NCBI GenBank assembly: GCA_963749145.1
Contig: CAVVLN010000005.1
Span: 744,001 to 808,000, forward strand
Length of the DNA stretch: 64,000 nt
Direction: 5' to 3'
Source: JASHPR01 sp963749145
GTDB lineage: Bacteria; Actinomycetota; Actinomycetes; Streptosporangiales; Streptosporangiaceae
Both the position numbers and the translations under genes were made by a program. The notes beneath the pieces were generated by a model, which was not told where the DNA came from, did no database searches, and saw only the letters and a program-made list of their open reading frames with translations. Below are positions 50,090-58,904 of this stretch, one piece after another (positions within the stretch are counted from its first letter, which is position 1; the number at the start of each line of letters is the position of its first letter).

Positions 50090-50503
50090 TCAGCTCTTGA
50101 GCGCTTCCTGCAGCTCGCTGGTGATTTCGTCGGTCGTGGCCTCCATGGTGCGCTTCACGACTTTGGCGGCCTTGGTCAGCGCCTTGTCGACTGCTTGCTC
50201 GATGGTGGGCTCGCCGACCGCGATCAGCCCTGCCTGGTTGGCGGTGAGGTTCTCAGCCGCCTCGTGGAGTTCCTTGCGAGGCAGCGCCCCGCCCCCGAAC
50301 CACTCCGGGACGACACGGATGTGCGGGCGGTCCATCCGCTTGACAACATGGGGCTTGCCGTCCTCCTTATCGATCACGGCAGCGTCGTACTTGCCGATCG
50401 CCTCGTCCTTGTGCAGCTGCTCGATGGCGTCCAGGTCGGCCAGCGCGGCCTCGACGGTCTCGTATGCTGCGGCGTAGACGACCAGCGCTTCTTTCTTAGC
50501 CAT
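50090..50503 (-). CDS. DUF1269-type small stress protein
   Basis: The 137-residue protein begins 'MAKKEALVVYAAAYETVEAA', with 'AVIDKEDGKPHVVKRMDRP' in the middle and a helical 'EPTIEQAVDKALTKAAKVVK' tail. The order (strand, helix, 'xAxVxKExxGKxHV' hairpin, helical end) matches the actinobacterial DUF1269-like family of unknown function. That family usually has a Gly-rich membrane hairpin, which is here replaced by 'PEWFGGGALPRKEL'. CAGGGAG precedes ATG 50503. It is divergently placed from the lipid kinase and 150 bp upstream of a promoter-less gap. The role is unknown. Confidence 0.65.
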   Translation of the reverse strand: MAKKEALVVYAAAYETVEAALADLDAIEQLHKDEAIGKYDAAVIDKEDGKPHVVKRMDRPHIRVVPEWFGGGALPRKELHEAAENLTANQAGLIAVGEPTIEQAVDKALTKAAKVVKRTMEATTDEITSELQEALKS

Positions 50504-50656
50504 GGCATCTCCCTGGTCGGGTTATCCGATGGATGAGTCCCACGCTAATCCGCGGTCACGAGCGTCCGCCAGTACGAGAGCCGCCTAACGGATTCCGCTG
50601 TGCGCTGACCGGTCACCCGCTCGCTGATCGCCAACGACTGAACATCAATAAGGGAA

Positions 50657-52777
50657 TCAGTCGTCCAGGTAGAAGGGCACGCTGGTGACGACCACCCGGG
50701 GCAGGGACTGCAGGACGGGCTGCAGCCTCTCGGCGACGTGCTCATGCGAGAGGCGGTGCCACCAGTGCCGGTCCACGAGCTCCGGGACGGCGACGGTCAG
50801 GATGAGGTCCGGCCGTTGCTCGTGCAGGGTCCAGAGGTAGTTGACCAGTGGGGCGACCACAGCGCGGTGCGGCGAGACGATGACCTCGAGCGGCAGGTGG
50901 TCTCCCCATGCCCGCCAGTAACCAAGGAACCTGTCAGCCTCCTCGGCGGTGGGGCTGATGTGCAGCGCGAAGGCGGGCTGGCCGAGTGCGGCAGCGTACG
51001 CTAGCGCCTGCAGGCCGGCCCGGTCCATGACCTCCACCGGGACGATGGTGAGGGCGTTGATCTGCCCGGGATGTTCGGCGCCCTCGCCCGCCGAGCTGGG
51101 TACGGCGGCGCCGTCGGGCCCGCGCGCGGGCCGGCTCGAAGGTGGCTGCGGAGCGAACTTCGCGGGCAGCGCGGCTGGGGTAGCGGCTTGCTTGGCGCGA
51201 AGGGCTAGCTGCTGTCCGGTCCGGACGTAGTACCGCCGGGTGCGCAGCGCGGTCACGGTGATCGCTCCGATGAGGACGATGGCGACCCAAGCTCCGGCGG
51301 TGAACTTGGTGACGGCCTCGATGACGAACACGATGCCCGACAGCACCGCGCCGGTGGCGTTGAAGGCCAGGCTGCGGTTCCAGTGCGGCTGGTCGCGGTG
51401 GCGCCGCCAGTGCATGATCATGCCGGTCTGCGACAGGGTGAAGGCGAGGAAGACCCCGACCGCGTAAAGCGGTAGCAGGGATTCGGTGTTGCCGCGGAAC
51501 ACGGTGTAGATGGCGGCTGAGGTGACCGACAGCAGCAGGATGCCGTTGCGGAAGGTGAGGCGGTCGCCGATGCGCAGGAATGAGCGCGGCGCCTGCCGGT
51601 CGCGGGCCATCAGGAACAGCACCCTGGGGAAGTCGTTGTAGGAGGTGTTGGCCGCCATCAGCAGCACTGCCGCGGTGGCCGCCTGGATGAAGATGTAAAC
51701 CGGCCCGTCGCCGAAGCTGAGGTGGGCCAGCTGGGACAGCATGGTCTGGCTGGCCACGGGCACGATCCCGGCGAGCCCGGTGATCACCAGGACGCCGCCG
51801 AACATCCCGATGAGCAGCCCGATCATCCAGCTGAGCGTGATCCGCGCGTTGCGCCACTCCACCGGCTTGAACGCCGGCACGGCGTTGGAGATGGCCTCGA
51901 TGCCGGTCATGGCCGTGGAGCCGGACGCGAACGCGCGCAGCACCAGCAGCACGGTAACGGCCTGCACCACGACCAGGTGATGAACCGGGACGGGGTGGAA
52001 CCCACGGCCTGCGGCGTGCACCAGCCCCACAACCACCAGGGCGGCGATCGCCGCGATGAAAGCGTACGTCGGCACGGCGAACATAGCCCCCGCCTGACGA
52101 ATCCCTCGCAGGTTCCCGGCCAGCAGGATCACGATCACGCCAACGCCGATCCACACCGTTGCAGGATGCATCGACGGATACGCCGAGGTGATGGCCGCCA
52201 CGCCAGAGGCAATCGAGACCGCGACGGTCATGACGTAGTCGATCAGCAGGCCTGCGGCGGCCATCAGGCCGGGGACGCGGCCGAGTTCCTCGCTCGCGAC
52301 GATGTAGGACCCCCCGCCTTGCGGGTAGGCCCGGATCGTCTGCCGGTAGGAGACCCCGACCGCGAGCATCAGGAACATGATCGCCGCGCCGACGGGCAGC
52401 GAGTACGACAAGCCGGGCAGGCCGGCCAGGACCAGGACGGCCAGCATCGCCTGGGGCCCGTAGGCGACCGAGGACAGCGCGTCCGCCGACAGCACGGGTA
52501 GCGCCACGAGCTTGCGCATCCGCTCCACCGCGATCGCGCTCGCGTCCAGCGGTGGGCCGATGACCAGCCGCTTCAGTGCCTGGCCGGCCCGGCCCGGCCG
52601 CGTGGGCGGCGTCTCGGAAACGCTCGTGGTCTGGATCGGTGGCAGCTGCCCGTCTTGTCCCGCGACGGGCACGAACCGGGTGAACAGACCCGGGCGCACC
52701 TCGCTGGCCTCCGGGTACTCGCCCAGGGACGGGTCGACCGGCAGCGCCTGCCGCCACACCTGCGGGGCTGCGCTCAC
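50657..52777 (-). CDS. APC-superfamily amino acid/cation permease with C-terminal soluble domain
   Basis: The 706-residue protein has a 90-residue cytoplasmic N-terminus, then twelve or so helices beginning 'LVALPVLSADALSSVAYGPQ', the helix-1 unwound motif of APC transporters. 'AYPQGGGSYIVASEELG' is the conserved loop before helix 3, and 'STAMTGIEAISNAVPAFK' lies in helix 6. After the helices a hydrophilic domain of about 180 residues ('INALTIVPVEVMDRAGLQAL') resembles the universal-stress-like regulatory tails of actinobacterial APC permeases. GTG 52777 has no clear ribosome site. The substrate may be an amino acid or potassium and is not resolved. Confidence 0.88.
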   Translation of the reverse strand: MSAAPQVWRQALPVDPSLGEYPEASEVRPGLFTRFVPVAGQDGQLPPIQTTSVSETPPTRPGRAGQALKRLVIGPPLDASAIAVERMRKLVALPVLSADALSSVAYGPQAMLAVLVLAGLPGLSYSLPVGAAIMFLMLAVGVSYRQTIRAYPQGGGSYIVASEELGRVPGLMAAAGLLIDYVMTVAVSIASGVAAITSAYPSMHPATVWIGVGVIVILLAGNLRGIRQAGAMFAVPTYAFIAAIAALVVVGLVHAAGRGFHPVPVHHLVVVQAVTVLLVLRAFASGSTAMTGIEAISNAVPAFKPVEWRNARITLSWMIGLLIGMFGGVLVITGLAGIVPVASQTMLSQLAHLSFGDGPVYIFIQAATAAVLLMAANTSYNDFPRVLFLMARDRQAPRSFLRIGDRLTFRNGILLLSVTSAAIYTVFRGNTESLLPLYAVGVFLAFTLSQTGMIMHWRRHRDQPHWNRSLAFNATGAVLSGIVFVIEAVTKFTAGAWVAIVLIGAITVTALRTRRYYVRTGQQLALRAKQAATPAALPAKFAPQPPSSRPARGPDGAAVPSSAGEGAEHPGQINALTIVPVEVMDRAGLQALAYAAALGQPAFALHISPTAEEADRFLGYWRAWGDHLPLEVIVSPHRAVVAPLVNYLWTLHEQRPDLILTVAVPELVDRHWWHRLSHEHVAERLQPVLQSLPRVVVTSVPFYLDD

Positions 52778-53232
52778 CCGGTCCCACTCGCGCCCGACCT
52801 CGCGCAGGGCGGCGAGCTGACCCTCGTCAAGCGCCGGAATCAGCGCATCGGGCCGCGGCGTGCCAACATGGTCCTGACCGTCGCCCGGCGGACTCTCCCC
52901 GCCAGAGCGCTGCCGCTCCCGGCCGCCCGCGATCAGCCGTGCCGCTGCTACCCGGTCCGCGCTGGCCGTCCCCGGACATGCCCAGTCATCCCCTTACAAT
53001 CGGCCGGTCGGAGTCCATTCGCTGCCCCATGGGTGACCGTTGGTCGGCCCGTTCTGGCACAGACGTGGCATGCGGCCACGGGTCGCACCTCGGCAGCTCA
53101 GTTCCCCAGAGTCGACGACGGGTAGTTGGGCTGGTAGCCACCAGTGATCGCTCGTCGCCGCTGTCTCGCGTCCACCGTGCAGCCCGAGGAGCTTCTGCGC
53201 TCCGAGGGTGGTTCCTCTTGCCTAGACATGGC
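52778..53232. other. Gap between permease and HdeD genes
   Basis: Nothing convincing. No frame here has both a start with a ribosome site and genome-like codon bias. It presumably contains the permease promoter. Confidence 0.5.
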
Positions 53233-53802
53233 TCAGGCTGTCTTTGTTTGCGGCTTTGCCGGCGTGACGGAGTGCGGGGTGTTGCCGGTGCGGCGCAGTT
53301 CGGTGCCCTGGACCAGCGTCCAGGTCCCGTAGATCAGGTTGAACAGGCCGAACAGCAGCGCGAGGGTGATCGCGCCGATGCCGGGGCGGGTGCACAGCAC
53401 CACGCCGAACGCGATGGTGGCGAGCCCGCCCAGGATGAGCATCGCCCGGGTCCCGGCCGGCTCGCCGGAGGCGAAGGCGGCGGAGAACTCGGCGAGGCCG
53501 GCGATGACCGCCCAGACGCCCACGATCAGCACCAGGACCAGCGCGGTGGGCGCCGGCCAGGCCAGCGCGATCACGCCGGCGGCCAGGTCGGCCAGGCCGA
53601 GCAGCAGGTGCCCGATGACCGGGCCGGCCTTGCGGCTGCTGAACGCCCGCGCGGCCTGCAGGCCGGCGGCGATGAACGCGTACACGGCGAACAAGATGAC
53701 CAGCGCCAGCACCGTGACCGAGGGCCAGGCCAGCGCGATGATCCCGACCGCCACGGCCAGGATGCCGCGCGCGATCAGCGGCGTGCTCAGTGACTTGAAC
53801 AT
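53233..53802 (-). CDS. HdeD/DUF308 family membrane protein
   Basis: The 189-residue protein has six short helices in three repeats of the HdeD hairpin: 'ARGILAVAVGIIALAWPSVT', 'LGLADLAAGVIALAWPAPTA' and 'LGGLATIAFGVVLCTRPGIG'. Each carries the 'GxxALxWP' turn. HdeD proteins are linked with acid and envelope stress, though the mechanism is unknown. GAAAGGAAC precedes ATG 53802. The 28-bp AT-rich operator seen upstream of the aromatic operon and of the TetR gene lies 79-106 bp upstream, so I infer control by that TetR. A dead HdeD fragment also exists at 36.4 kb. Confidence 0.88.
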   Translation of the reverse strand: MFKSLSTPLIARGILAVAVGIIALAWPSVTVLALVILFAVYAFIAAGLQAARAFSSRKAGPVIGHLLLGLADLAAGVIALAWPAPTALVLVLIVGVWAVIAGLAEFSAAFASGEPAGTRAMLILGGLATIAFGVVLCTRPGIGAITLALLFGLFNLIYGTWTLVQGTELRRTGNTPHSVTPAKPQTKTA

Positions 53803-53880
53803 GACAGTTCCTTTCGCTCGCTCCGCGGCCCGGGCGCCCGGGGTGCCTCACCCGCCGGGCCAGCTCTTGACACGATGATA

Positions 53881-53908
53881 ATCATAACTGATGATTAATT
53901 ACAAGAGT
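53881..53908 (-). promoter_or_regulatory. AT-rich operator upstream of the HdeD gene
   Basis: On the minus strand the element reads ACTCTTGTAATTAATCATCA + GTTATGAT, identical to the 43153 element at 25 of 28 positions. It contains the palindrome AATCAT-AACTG-ATGATT on the plus strand. It could also regulate the small plus-strand frame starting at 53947. Confidence 0.7.
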
Positions 53909-53946
53909 GATGGAATAATTCAGCGATCTGGTGTAGGGAGCTGATC

Positions 53947-54153
53947 ATGACAACACAGCCTGTCGGCACGCGCCGGCCCGCGTCCTTGCCCGCAGGTGTC
54001 ACGGGCTATGCCGGTCAGCCGGTGACGTGGAGTTCGTCGCGCACGTCGATGACCCGCCGATCGCAGCACGATCCGCGGGTAAGAGTTCACAAAGAGCGGC
54101 TCAAGATGCAGTTTCCCGGAGCCCCGGCGAGACCTGGCATGGTGGCCAGGTGA
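53947..54153 (+). CDS. Small hypothetical protein
   Basis: ATG 53947 follows GGGAGCTGATC and lies 39 bp after the AT-rich operator. The first 27 residues ('MTTQPVGTRRPASLPAGVTG') have normal bias. Later residues are Arg/Ser-rich and look like an out-of-frame reading, so a frameshift near 54030 is possible. No domain is recognised. Confidence 0.28.
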   Translation: MTTQPVGTRRPASLPAGVTGYAGQPVTWSSSRTSMTRRSQHDPRVRVHKERLKMQFPGAPARPGMVAR

Positions 54154-55357
54154 GCTGTGAGCAGCCGCCGCGAGGCCGGCTAGCGCGCCTGTTCGAGGCC
54201 GCCGACCGGCGCCACGTCCCGTTGCGGACCATCCTGGTCACGGTCGGGGTGGTCGTCGCTACCTACCTGGTCAGCAAGCTGATGTACCTGCTGCGGGACA
54301 TCGTGGTGCTGGTGCTCGTGGCGGGGTTCACCGCGATGCTGCTCGACCCGGCCGTGGCTAAAGTGCAGCGGCGGATCCCGCGCCGGGGCCTCGCCGTGGC
54401 GATCGTCACGTTCTGGGCCGCGCTGGTCTTCATCGGCCTGGCTGCGGCGTTCGGCGTGCCGCTGGTCAACGGCATCACCCACCTGGCCGACCGGCTGCCC
54501 AGCTACATCGCCAGCGCGCAGCACGGCAGAGGCTGGATCGGCCACCTCGTGGCCAAGTACCACGTCAAGAGCTGGGTGCAGCGGAACACGCCCAAGCTGG
54601 TCGGCTACGCCCAGTCGCTCAGCAAGCGGCCCTGGCCGTCGGCAAGGGCGCGGTCTCGCTGGTGGTGGAGCTGTTCGCGATCTTCGTTCTGGTCCTGCTC
54701 CTGCTGCTCGAGCGCCCGAAGATGTGGGGCTGGACGCTCGGCCAGATGACCCCGGGCCGCAAGGCCACGGTCACCCGGGTAGCGGCCGACGTCAGCCAGA
54801 AGGTCACCGGGTACATGTTCGGTGACCTGCTGACCTCGCTCATCGCCGGGATCGTGGTGTTCGTGACGCTGCTGATCCTCGGCGTGCCGTTCCCGTTGCT
54901 GTGGGGCCTGTGGGTGGCCCTGGTGGACTTCCTGCCGATGATCGGCGGGGCCCTGGCCGGCATCCCTACCGTCCTGTTCGCGTTCATCGCCCAGGGCCTC
55001 ACTGCCGGCATCGTCACCGCGGTCGTCTTCGCCGTCTATACCCAGGTCGAGAACCACGTCCTGAACCCGGTGGTCATGAGCAAGACGGTCCGGATCAACC
55101 CGCTGCTCGTGTTCATCGCGGTGCTGGTCGGCGCCTCGCTCGGCACCCTGATCGGCGGCATATTCGGCGGTTTCGTCGCGGCGCTGCTGGCCATCCCGAC
55201 GGCCGGGGCGCTGCAGGTGCTGGTCAGGGAGGTCTGGCAGGCCACGGCTCCGGATGAGCCCCATGAATCCTCGGCGCCCGCGGCTGGGCAAGCAGACGAG
55301 TACGGTAACCCTGCCGCCCACACCGACCCCACCCGACCGTCCAGGCCGGCGACCTGA
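54150..55357 (+). pseudogene. AI-2E family (PF01594-type) transporter split by a one-base deletion
   Basis: GTG 54150 opens the first part ('VPLRTILVTVGVVVATYLVS', 'LVLVAGFTAMLLDPAVAKVQ'). It is lost near 54627, where 'SLSK' should continue 'ALAVGKGAVSLVVELFAIFV'. The rest is in the next frame with 'MFGDLLTSLIAGIVVFVTLL', the conserved 'DFLPMIGGALAGIPTVLFAF' and 'NHVLNPVVMSKTVRINPLL', ending at 55357. Together the two parts make a standard eight-helix permease of about 400 residues. Family members export small molecules or ions; the name does not prove autoinducer transport. One missing base separates it from an intact gene. Confidence 0.8.
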
Positions 55358-55924
55358 ACTGACGACCGGTGTCGGGCCGCCCTGCTACTAACCCGATAAT
55401 TGGGTCCCCGGCGGGCGCGCGGAAGCGAACCCTGGTCTGGGGGTGGCATGGGCCGTGACAGGGCCGGCTTTGTCCGGAGGGTGGGCCGGAGTGTCTCCAC
55501 CACCCTGCGTCCGACGCGGAAGCAGCAGGATCATGCCAGCAGCCAGCACTGGAGGAACCGTGCATCTCAGTCGCCCGGCCGGGCCAGCAGGACACGCCTG
55601 AATCACAGGGGCGTCCCGGCTCCTGACCGCGGCCGGGTAGTGCCCTTCTTGCTCGATCATGACGTTGATGCGGGCCGAAGACCTCGCAATCTGGCTATGT
55701 CGCAATCCTGAGGCAGCAGACGCGCTCGACCGGTGGTTGAACCCGGACAAGGAAGGATAGACCGTGCCCCTTCCGGAACCAGATGCCGGCGCCCAGGCCG
55801 GGGCCGAAGCCCGTGCCGAACCGGAGGCGACGCCCTGATGAACGCGATTACTTGTTACGCGCTACTCCCATTAGCATCTTGCGCCACGACGACGTACTCC
55901 TCGCAGGAGAAGACTGGCTCGGTC
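55358..55924. other. Gap with toxin-antitoxin debris
   Basis: No intact gene. Near 55625-55672 the sequence matches the junction at 17881-17930, where the DUF433 antitoxin ends and the DUF5615 toxin begins ('LLTAAG-stop', 'VPFLLDHDVD'). The remainder has no coding signature on either strand. Confidence 0.5.
55625..55672 (+). repeat. Remnant of a DUF433/DUF5615 toxin-antitoxin junction
   Basis: GCGGCCGGGTAGTGCCCTTC followed by TTGCTCGATCATGACGTTGA aligns with ACGGCCGGGTAGTGCTCTTC and CTGCTCGATCACGATGTCGA at 17891-17930, giving about 80 percent identity over 45-50 bp. The encoded peptides (antitoxin end, overlapping GTG, 'FLLDHDVD') agree, so the resemblance is by descent. Confidence 0.6.
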
Positions 55925-58339
55925 TCAGATGTACTCGCGCCGGCGCATCCAGGCCAGGGTCAGCCAGCCCCAGACCGGAGGCAGGTAGGAGGTGAAGACC
56001 CGCTGGATGAGCACCGCTGCGATGGCCTCATCCTGGGGTATGCCAACGGCGGTGAGCCCGGCGATCAGCCCGGCCTCCACCACCCCCGCGCCGCCCGGCA
56101 CCGGCACCGCGCCCCCGATGATGGCGGCCAGCGTGTTCACGGTGATGAGCGTCGCGATGCTGGCGTGCTGCCCGACCGCGTGCAGCGACGCGCCCAGCGC
56201 CAGGATGACGGCCAGCTGGGCCAGGGTGGAGCCGGCCAGCACGTAGACGATCTTGTGCGGCTCGGCTGCGATGGCCTTGACGTGGCCCCAGATGTTTATC
56301 AGGTAGGGCCTGAGCCGGGCGCTGGCCAGCCGCCGCACCCGCGGTATCAGGGCGATCACCGTGGCGGCGATCCCGGCGGCGATGATGACCGCGAGGATGA
56401 TCCAGATGGCTATCTGGTTGTTGCCTGAAGTGGTCTGGACGTGGATGTCTCCTGCGGCAAAGGGGATGGCGATGAGGAACAGCAGGGCCTTGACAACCCA
56501 CTCCGCCGTAGAAACGACGGCGCCCGAGCTGACCGCGGCCGTCGCGTCGGACCCCTGACGCTGGAAGAACCTGACCCGCACGGCGAAGACAGCGACGTTA
56601 CCGCCGACCAGCGAGCTGAAGGCATTGGACACCTCGAGCGCCGCGCACCGCCCGTATGGCAACTCGCCGACGACGGCGCCGGTCAGTGACCAGGCCGAGG
56701 CGAGCGGCGGCAACTGGGCGAAGACGAACGCCAGTGCCACCCACCCCCAGCTGGCCCCCTTGATGGCTGCGAATGCGCTGCCCGCGTCGGATAGCACGCC
56801 GATGATCGCCCAGATGCCGATCAGCGAACCGAGGCCGAACAGCAGGTTGGTCCAGCTGATCCGCTTGAACTCAGCGAGCTCCGGAATTTCGATGCCGGCT
56901 CCGCTTGCCACCGCCGACCGCAGCTGGGGGAGGAGGCCTTTCCGCTGTGCCAGCGCGGCTATGGTCGCCGGGTCCAGCGCCGGGCGCTGCAGGTGCACCA
57001 GGGCGCCGCGAACGGTGTCCGCATCAAGCACCCGGCCGGCCGCCGCGGCGGTGCGTTCGACGCCCGCCTGCACGGCCATGGCGGCCAGTGCAGCGGCCAG
57101 ATCCGCATCCAGGCGGCTGGCCGGGGCCGCAGCCGACGCGCTGCGGAAACCCCTGACGCAGACGCTTTGCTCGGCGAGGATGATCGTATCCCCGCCGAGC
57201 GCACCATGGGCGAGCCCGGCCGCGCGCAGCCGTAGCAGGGCGAGCAGGATCTCGTCAAGCGTGCCGTCGGCGAGGCCGTCGCCTGCCTGGGACAGCGCCA
57301 GGCCATCGGGTACGCGGGTCACGAGCGCCGCGTCCTTGCTCGGGCCGAACCTTCCGGTGGCGAGCACCTCGGGCACCAGGACCTTGGCACGTGCGGCCAT
57401 CAGCGTGAGGTACGCCTCATGCTCGACCTGCTGGAGACGGTCGAGGATAAGGGTGGGCCCCGAGTCCCGGTACACGCAGAACCGCCACAGCTTCGCCAGC
57501 ATCCGCGCGTCGGACGCGTCCCTGCCGTACACCGACAGCTCGATCCTCTCGCTGCCCGCGCCGCGGCCGGTGAACTGCTCGACCCCCCAGACCTGGCGGG
57601 GTGCCCGCGTGATGCCGGTCACCACGACGTTCAGGTCGGAGATCCACTCCGCGACCTCTGCCGCCGACGGCAGGCCAAGCGGTGAGCCGACGGCCAGGTG
57701 CACGGCCGCCGCGACGCCCCAGCCCACTGCCATGCTGGATAGCGCGTTTACCGGCAGCGCCGCCCCGCCACAGACGCCGGCCAGCACCGCCAGCGGAACC
57801 AGGAGCCACACCAGCCGGTGCACCGGACGGCTCAGGTAGGGCAGCGCGGTGGCCGCCACCGCGACCGCGACCGCGAGCCAGGTGACCGGGTAACCGGTAT
57901 TCAGCCCGGCGAGCGCGCTGTCCGGCGGCCGCCCGGCCGCCGATCCGAGCAGCGCGCCGAGCAGCAGGCACACAACCCAGCTCAGCACGCCGGCCGCCGC
58001 GATGTGGCGGACTGCGGTCAGCCGCGGAACCAGCAGCCCGACGATCGCCAGCAACACCACTACCCCGGCCGAACCGAGCCAGAAGAGCGAGGTGACCAGC
58101 CAGCTGATCGCCGCCGGCGGCGGGTGCAAGGCCCGCACGATGCTCAGCTCGACAGCCGAATTGGCCCGCATTACCGGAACGGAAACCGCCACCACTATGA
58201 TCGCGAACCCCAGCCGGAACGCGTCCGATGCCCGCCGCCGGGAGGTGCCGCCGCCGTACGGTCCCAGCACGGCTGCACGCAGCCTTCCCGCCAGCGGATG
58301 GCGCGCCTGCGGGACGTCCTCGCCGACCACAACGGTCAT
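55925..58339 (-). CDS. Membrane-pseudokinase-YbhN (LPG-synthase-like) fusion protein
   Basis: The 804-residue protein has three parts. Residues 1-225 form about six helices. Residues about 245-480 resemble an aminoglycoside-kinase/RIO-like fold ('RDSGPTLILDRLQQVEHEAY', 'LAHGALGGDTIILAEQ'), but the catalytic loop reads HGAL and the metal motif reads 'VRGFRSA', so it should not phosphorylate. Residues about 495-790 form the YbhN/LPG-synthase TM domain with 'SSLVGGNVAVFAVRVRFFQR' and 'GGAVPVPGGAGVVEAGLIAG', the flippase-like PGG-xG-xxE motif. Similar fusions occur in mycobacteria and relatives. It probably moves or modifies a membrane lipid under control of the pseudokinase. Confidence 0.85.
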   Translation of the reverse strand: MTVVVGEDVPQARHPLAGRLRAAVLGPYGGGTSRRRASDAFRLGFAIIVVAVSVPVMRANSAVELSIVRALHPPPAAISWLVTSLFWLGSAGVVVLLAIVGLLVPRLTAVRHIAAAGVLSWVVCLLLGALLGSAAGRPPDSALAGLNTGYPVTWLAVAVAVAATALPYLSRPVHRLVWLLVPLAVLAGVCGGAALPVNALSSMAVGWGVAAAVHLAVGSPLGLPSAAEVAEWISDLNVVVTGITRAPRQVWGVEQFTGRGAGSERIELSVYGRDASDARMLAKLWRFCVYRDSGPTLILDRLQQVEHEAYLTLMAARAKVLVPEVLATGRFGPSKDAALVTRVPDGLALSQAGDGLADGTLDEILLALLRLRAAGLAHGALGGDTIILAEQSVCVRGFRSASAAAPASRLDADLAAALAAMAVQAGVERTAAAAGRVLDADTVRGALVHLQRPALDPATIAALAQRKGLLPQLRSAVASGAGIEIPELAEFKRISWTNLLFGLGSLIGIWAIIGVLSDAGSAFAAIKGASWGWVALAFVFAQLPPLASAWSLTGAVVGELPYGRCAALEVSNAFSSLVGGNVAVFAVRVRFFQRQGSDATAAVSSGAVVSTAEWVVKALLFLIAIPFAAGDIHVQTTSGNNQIAIWIILAVIIAAGIAATVIALIPRVRRLASARLRPYLINIWGHVKAIAAEPHKIVYVLAGSTLAQLAVILALGASLHAVGQHASIATLITVNTLAAIIGGAVPVPGGAGVVEAGLIAGLTAVGIPQDEAIAAVLIQRVFTSYLPPVWGWLTLAWMRRREYI

Positions 58340-58462
58340 GTGCTCCTCCTGGGGAGCGCCACCTCGCGATCGCTTCTAGTTAAGCACTAAACCGCACGAA
58401 CGCGAGCGGGACCGTCGCGGCCAAGCCCGCTACCCGGAGGGATGGCATTCCGGGAGGTTGCA

Positions 58463-58904
58463 GTGACTGAGATCCGTGAGGTGCTGCGGGCGTGGCTGGC
58501 CGGTGCGGGGCTGCGCCAGGTGGCCGCTCAGGCGGGGGTGGACCGCAAGACCGCCCGCCGGTATGTGGCCGCGGCGGTGGAAGCGGGGCTGGCCCGCGAC
58601 GGCGGGGTGGCTCAGCTGACCGATGAGCTGGTCGGCCAGGTCGCTGAGGTAGTCCGGCCGGTGCGGCCGGGCGGGCACGGCCGGGCGTGGGATCAGCTGG
58701 AAGCCTGCCGCGCCGAGATCGAGGCGCAGGTGAAGGCCGGGCTGTCGGTGGTGAAGATCGGGGATGCTGCTGGATCGCGGCGGGGTGGTGGTGCCGTACC
58801 GGATGCTGCACCGGTTCTGCGTGGAGCGGTGCGGGTTCGGGCGCACCGCATCCACGGTGCGGGCCGCCGACGGGGAGCCTGGCGCGGAGTGCCCTTCGGC
58901 TTAG
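58463..58904 (+). pseudogene. IS21-family IstA transposase 5' fragment
   Basis: GTG 58463 with GGGAGG upstream starts 'VTEIREVLRAWLAGAGLRQV', then the helix-turn-helix 'QAGVDRKTARRYVAAAVEAG' and 'GRAWDQLEACRAEIEAQVKA', the usual IstA N-terminus. A shift near 58760 breaks the frame, after which 'LLDRGGVVVPYRMLHRFCVE' and 'ADGEPGAEC' continue. The sequence then ends at a TAG (58902-58904) where the neighbouring hydratase gene stop lies. The DDE core and IstB are missing. It is an insertion-sequence stub joined to the end of the peroxidase operon. Confidence 0.82.

Noticed and set aside
54150..55357. Quorum-sensing AI-2 exporter function
   Set aside because: The PF01594 family name does not establish AI-2 transport, and there is no LuxS or AI-2 gene nearby; only a generic permease call is supported.
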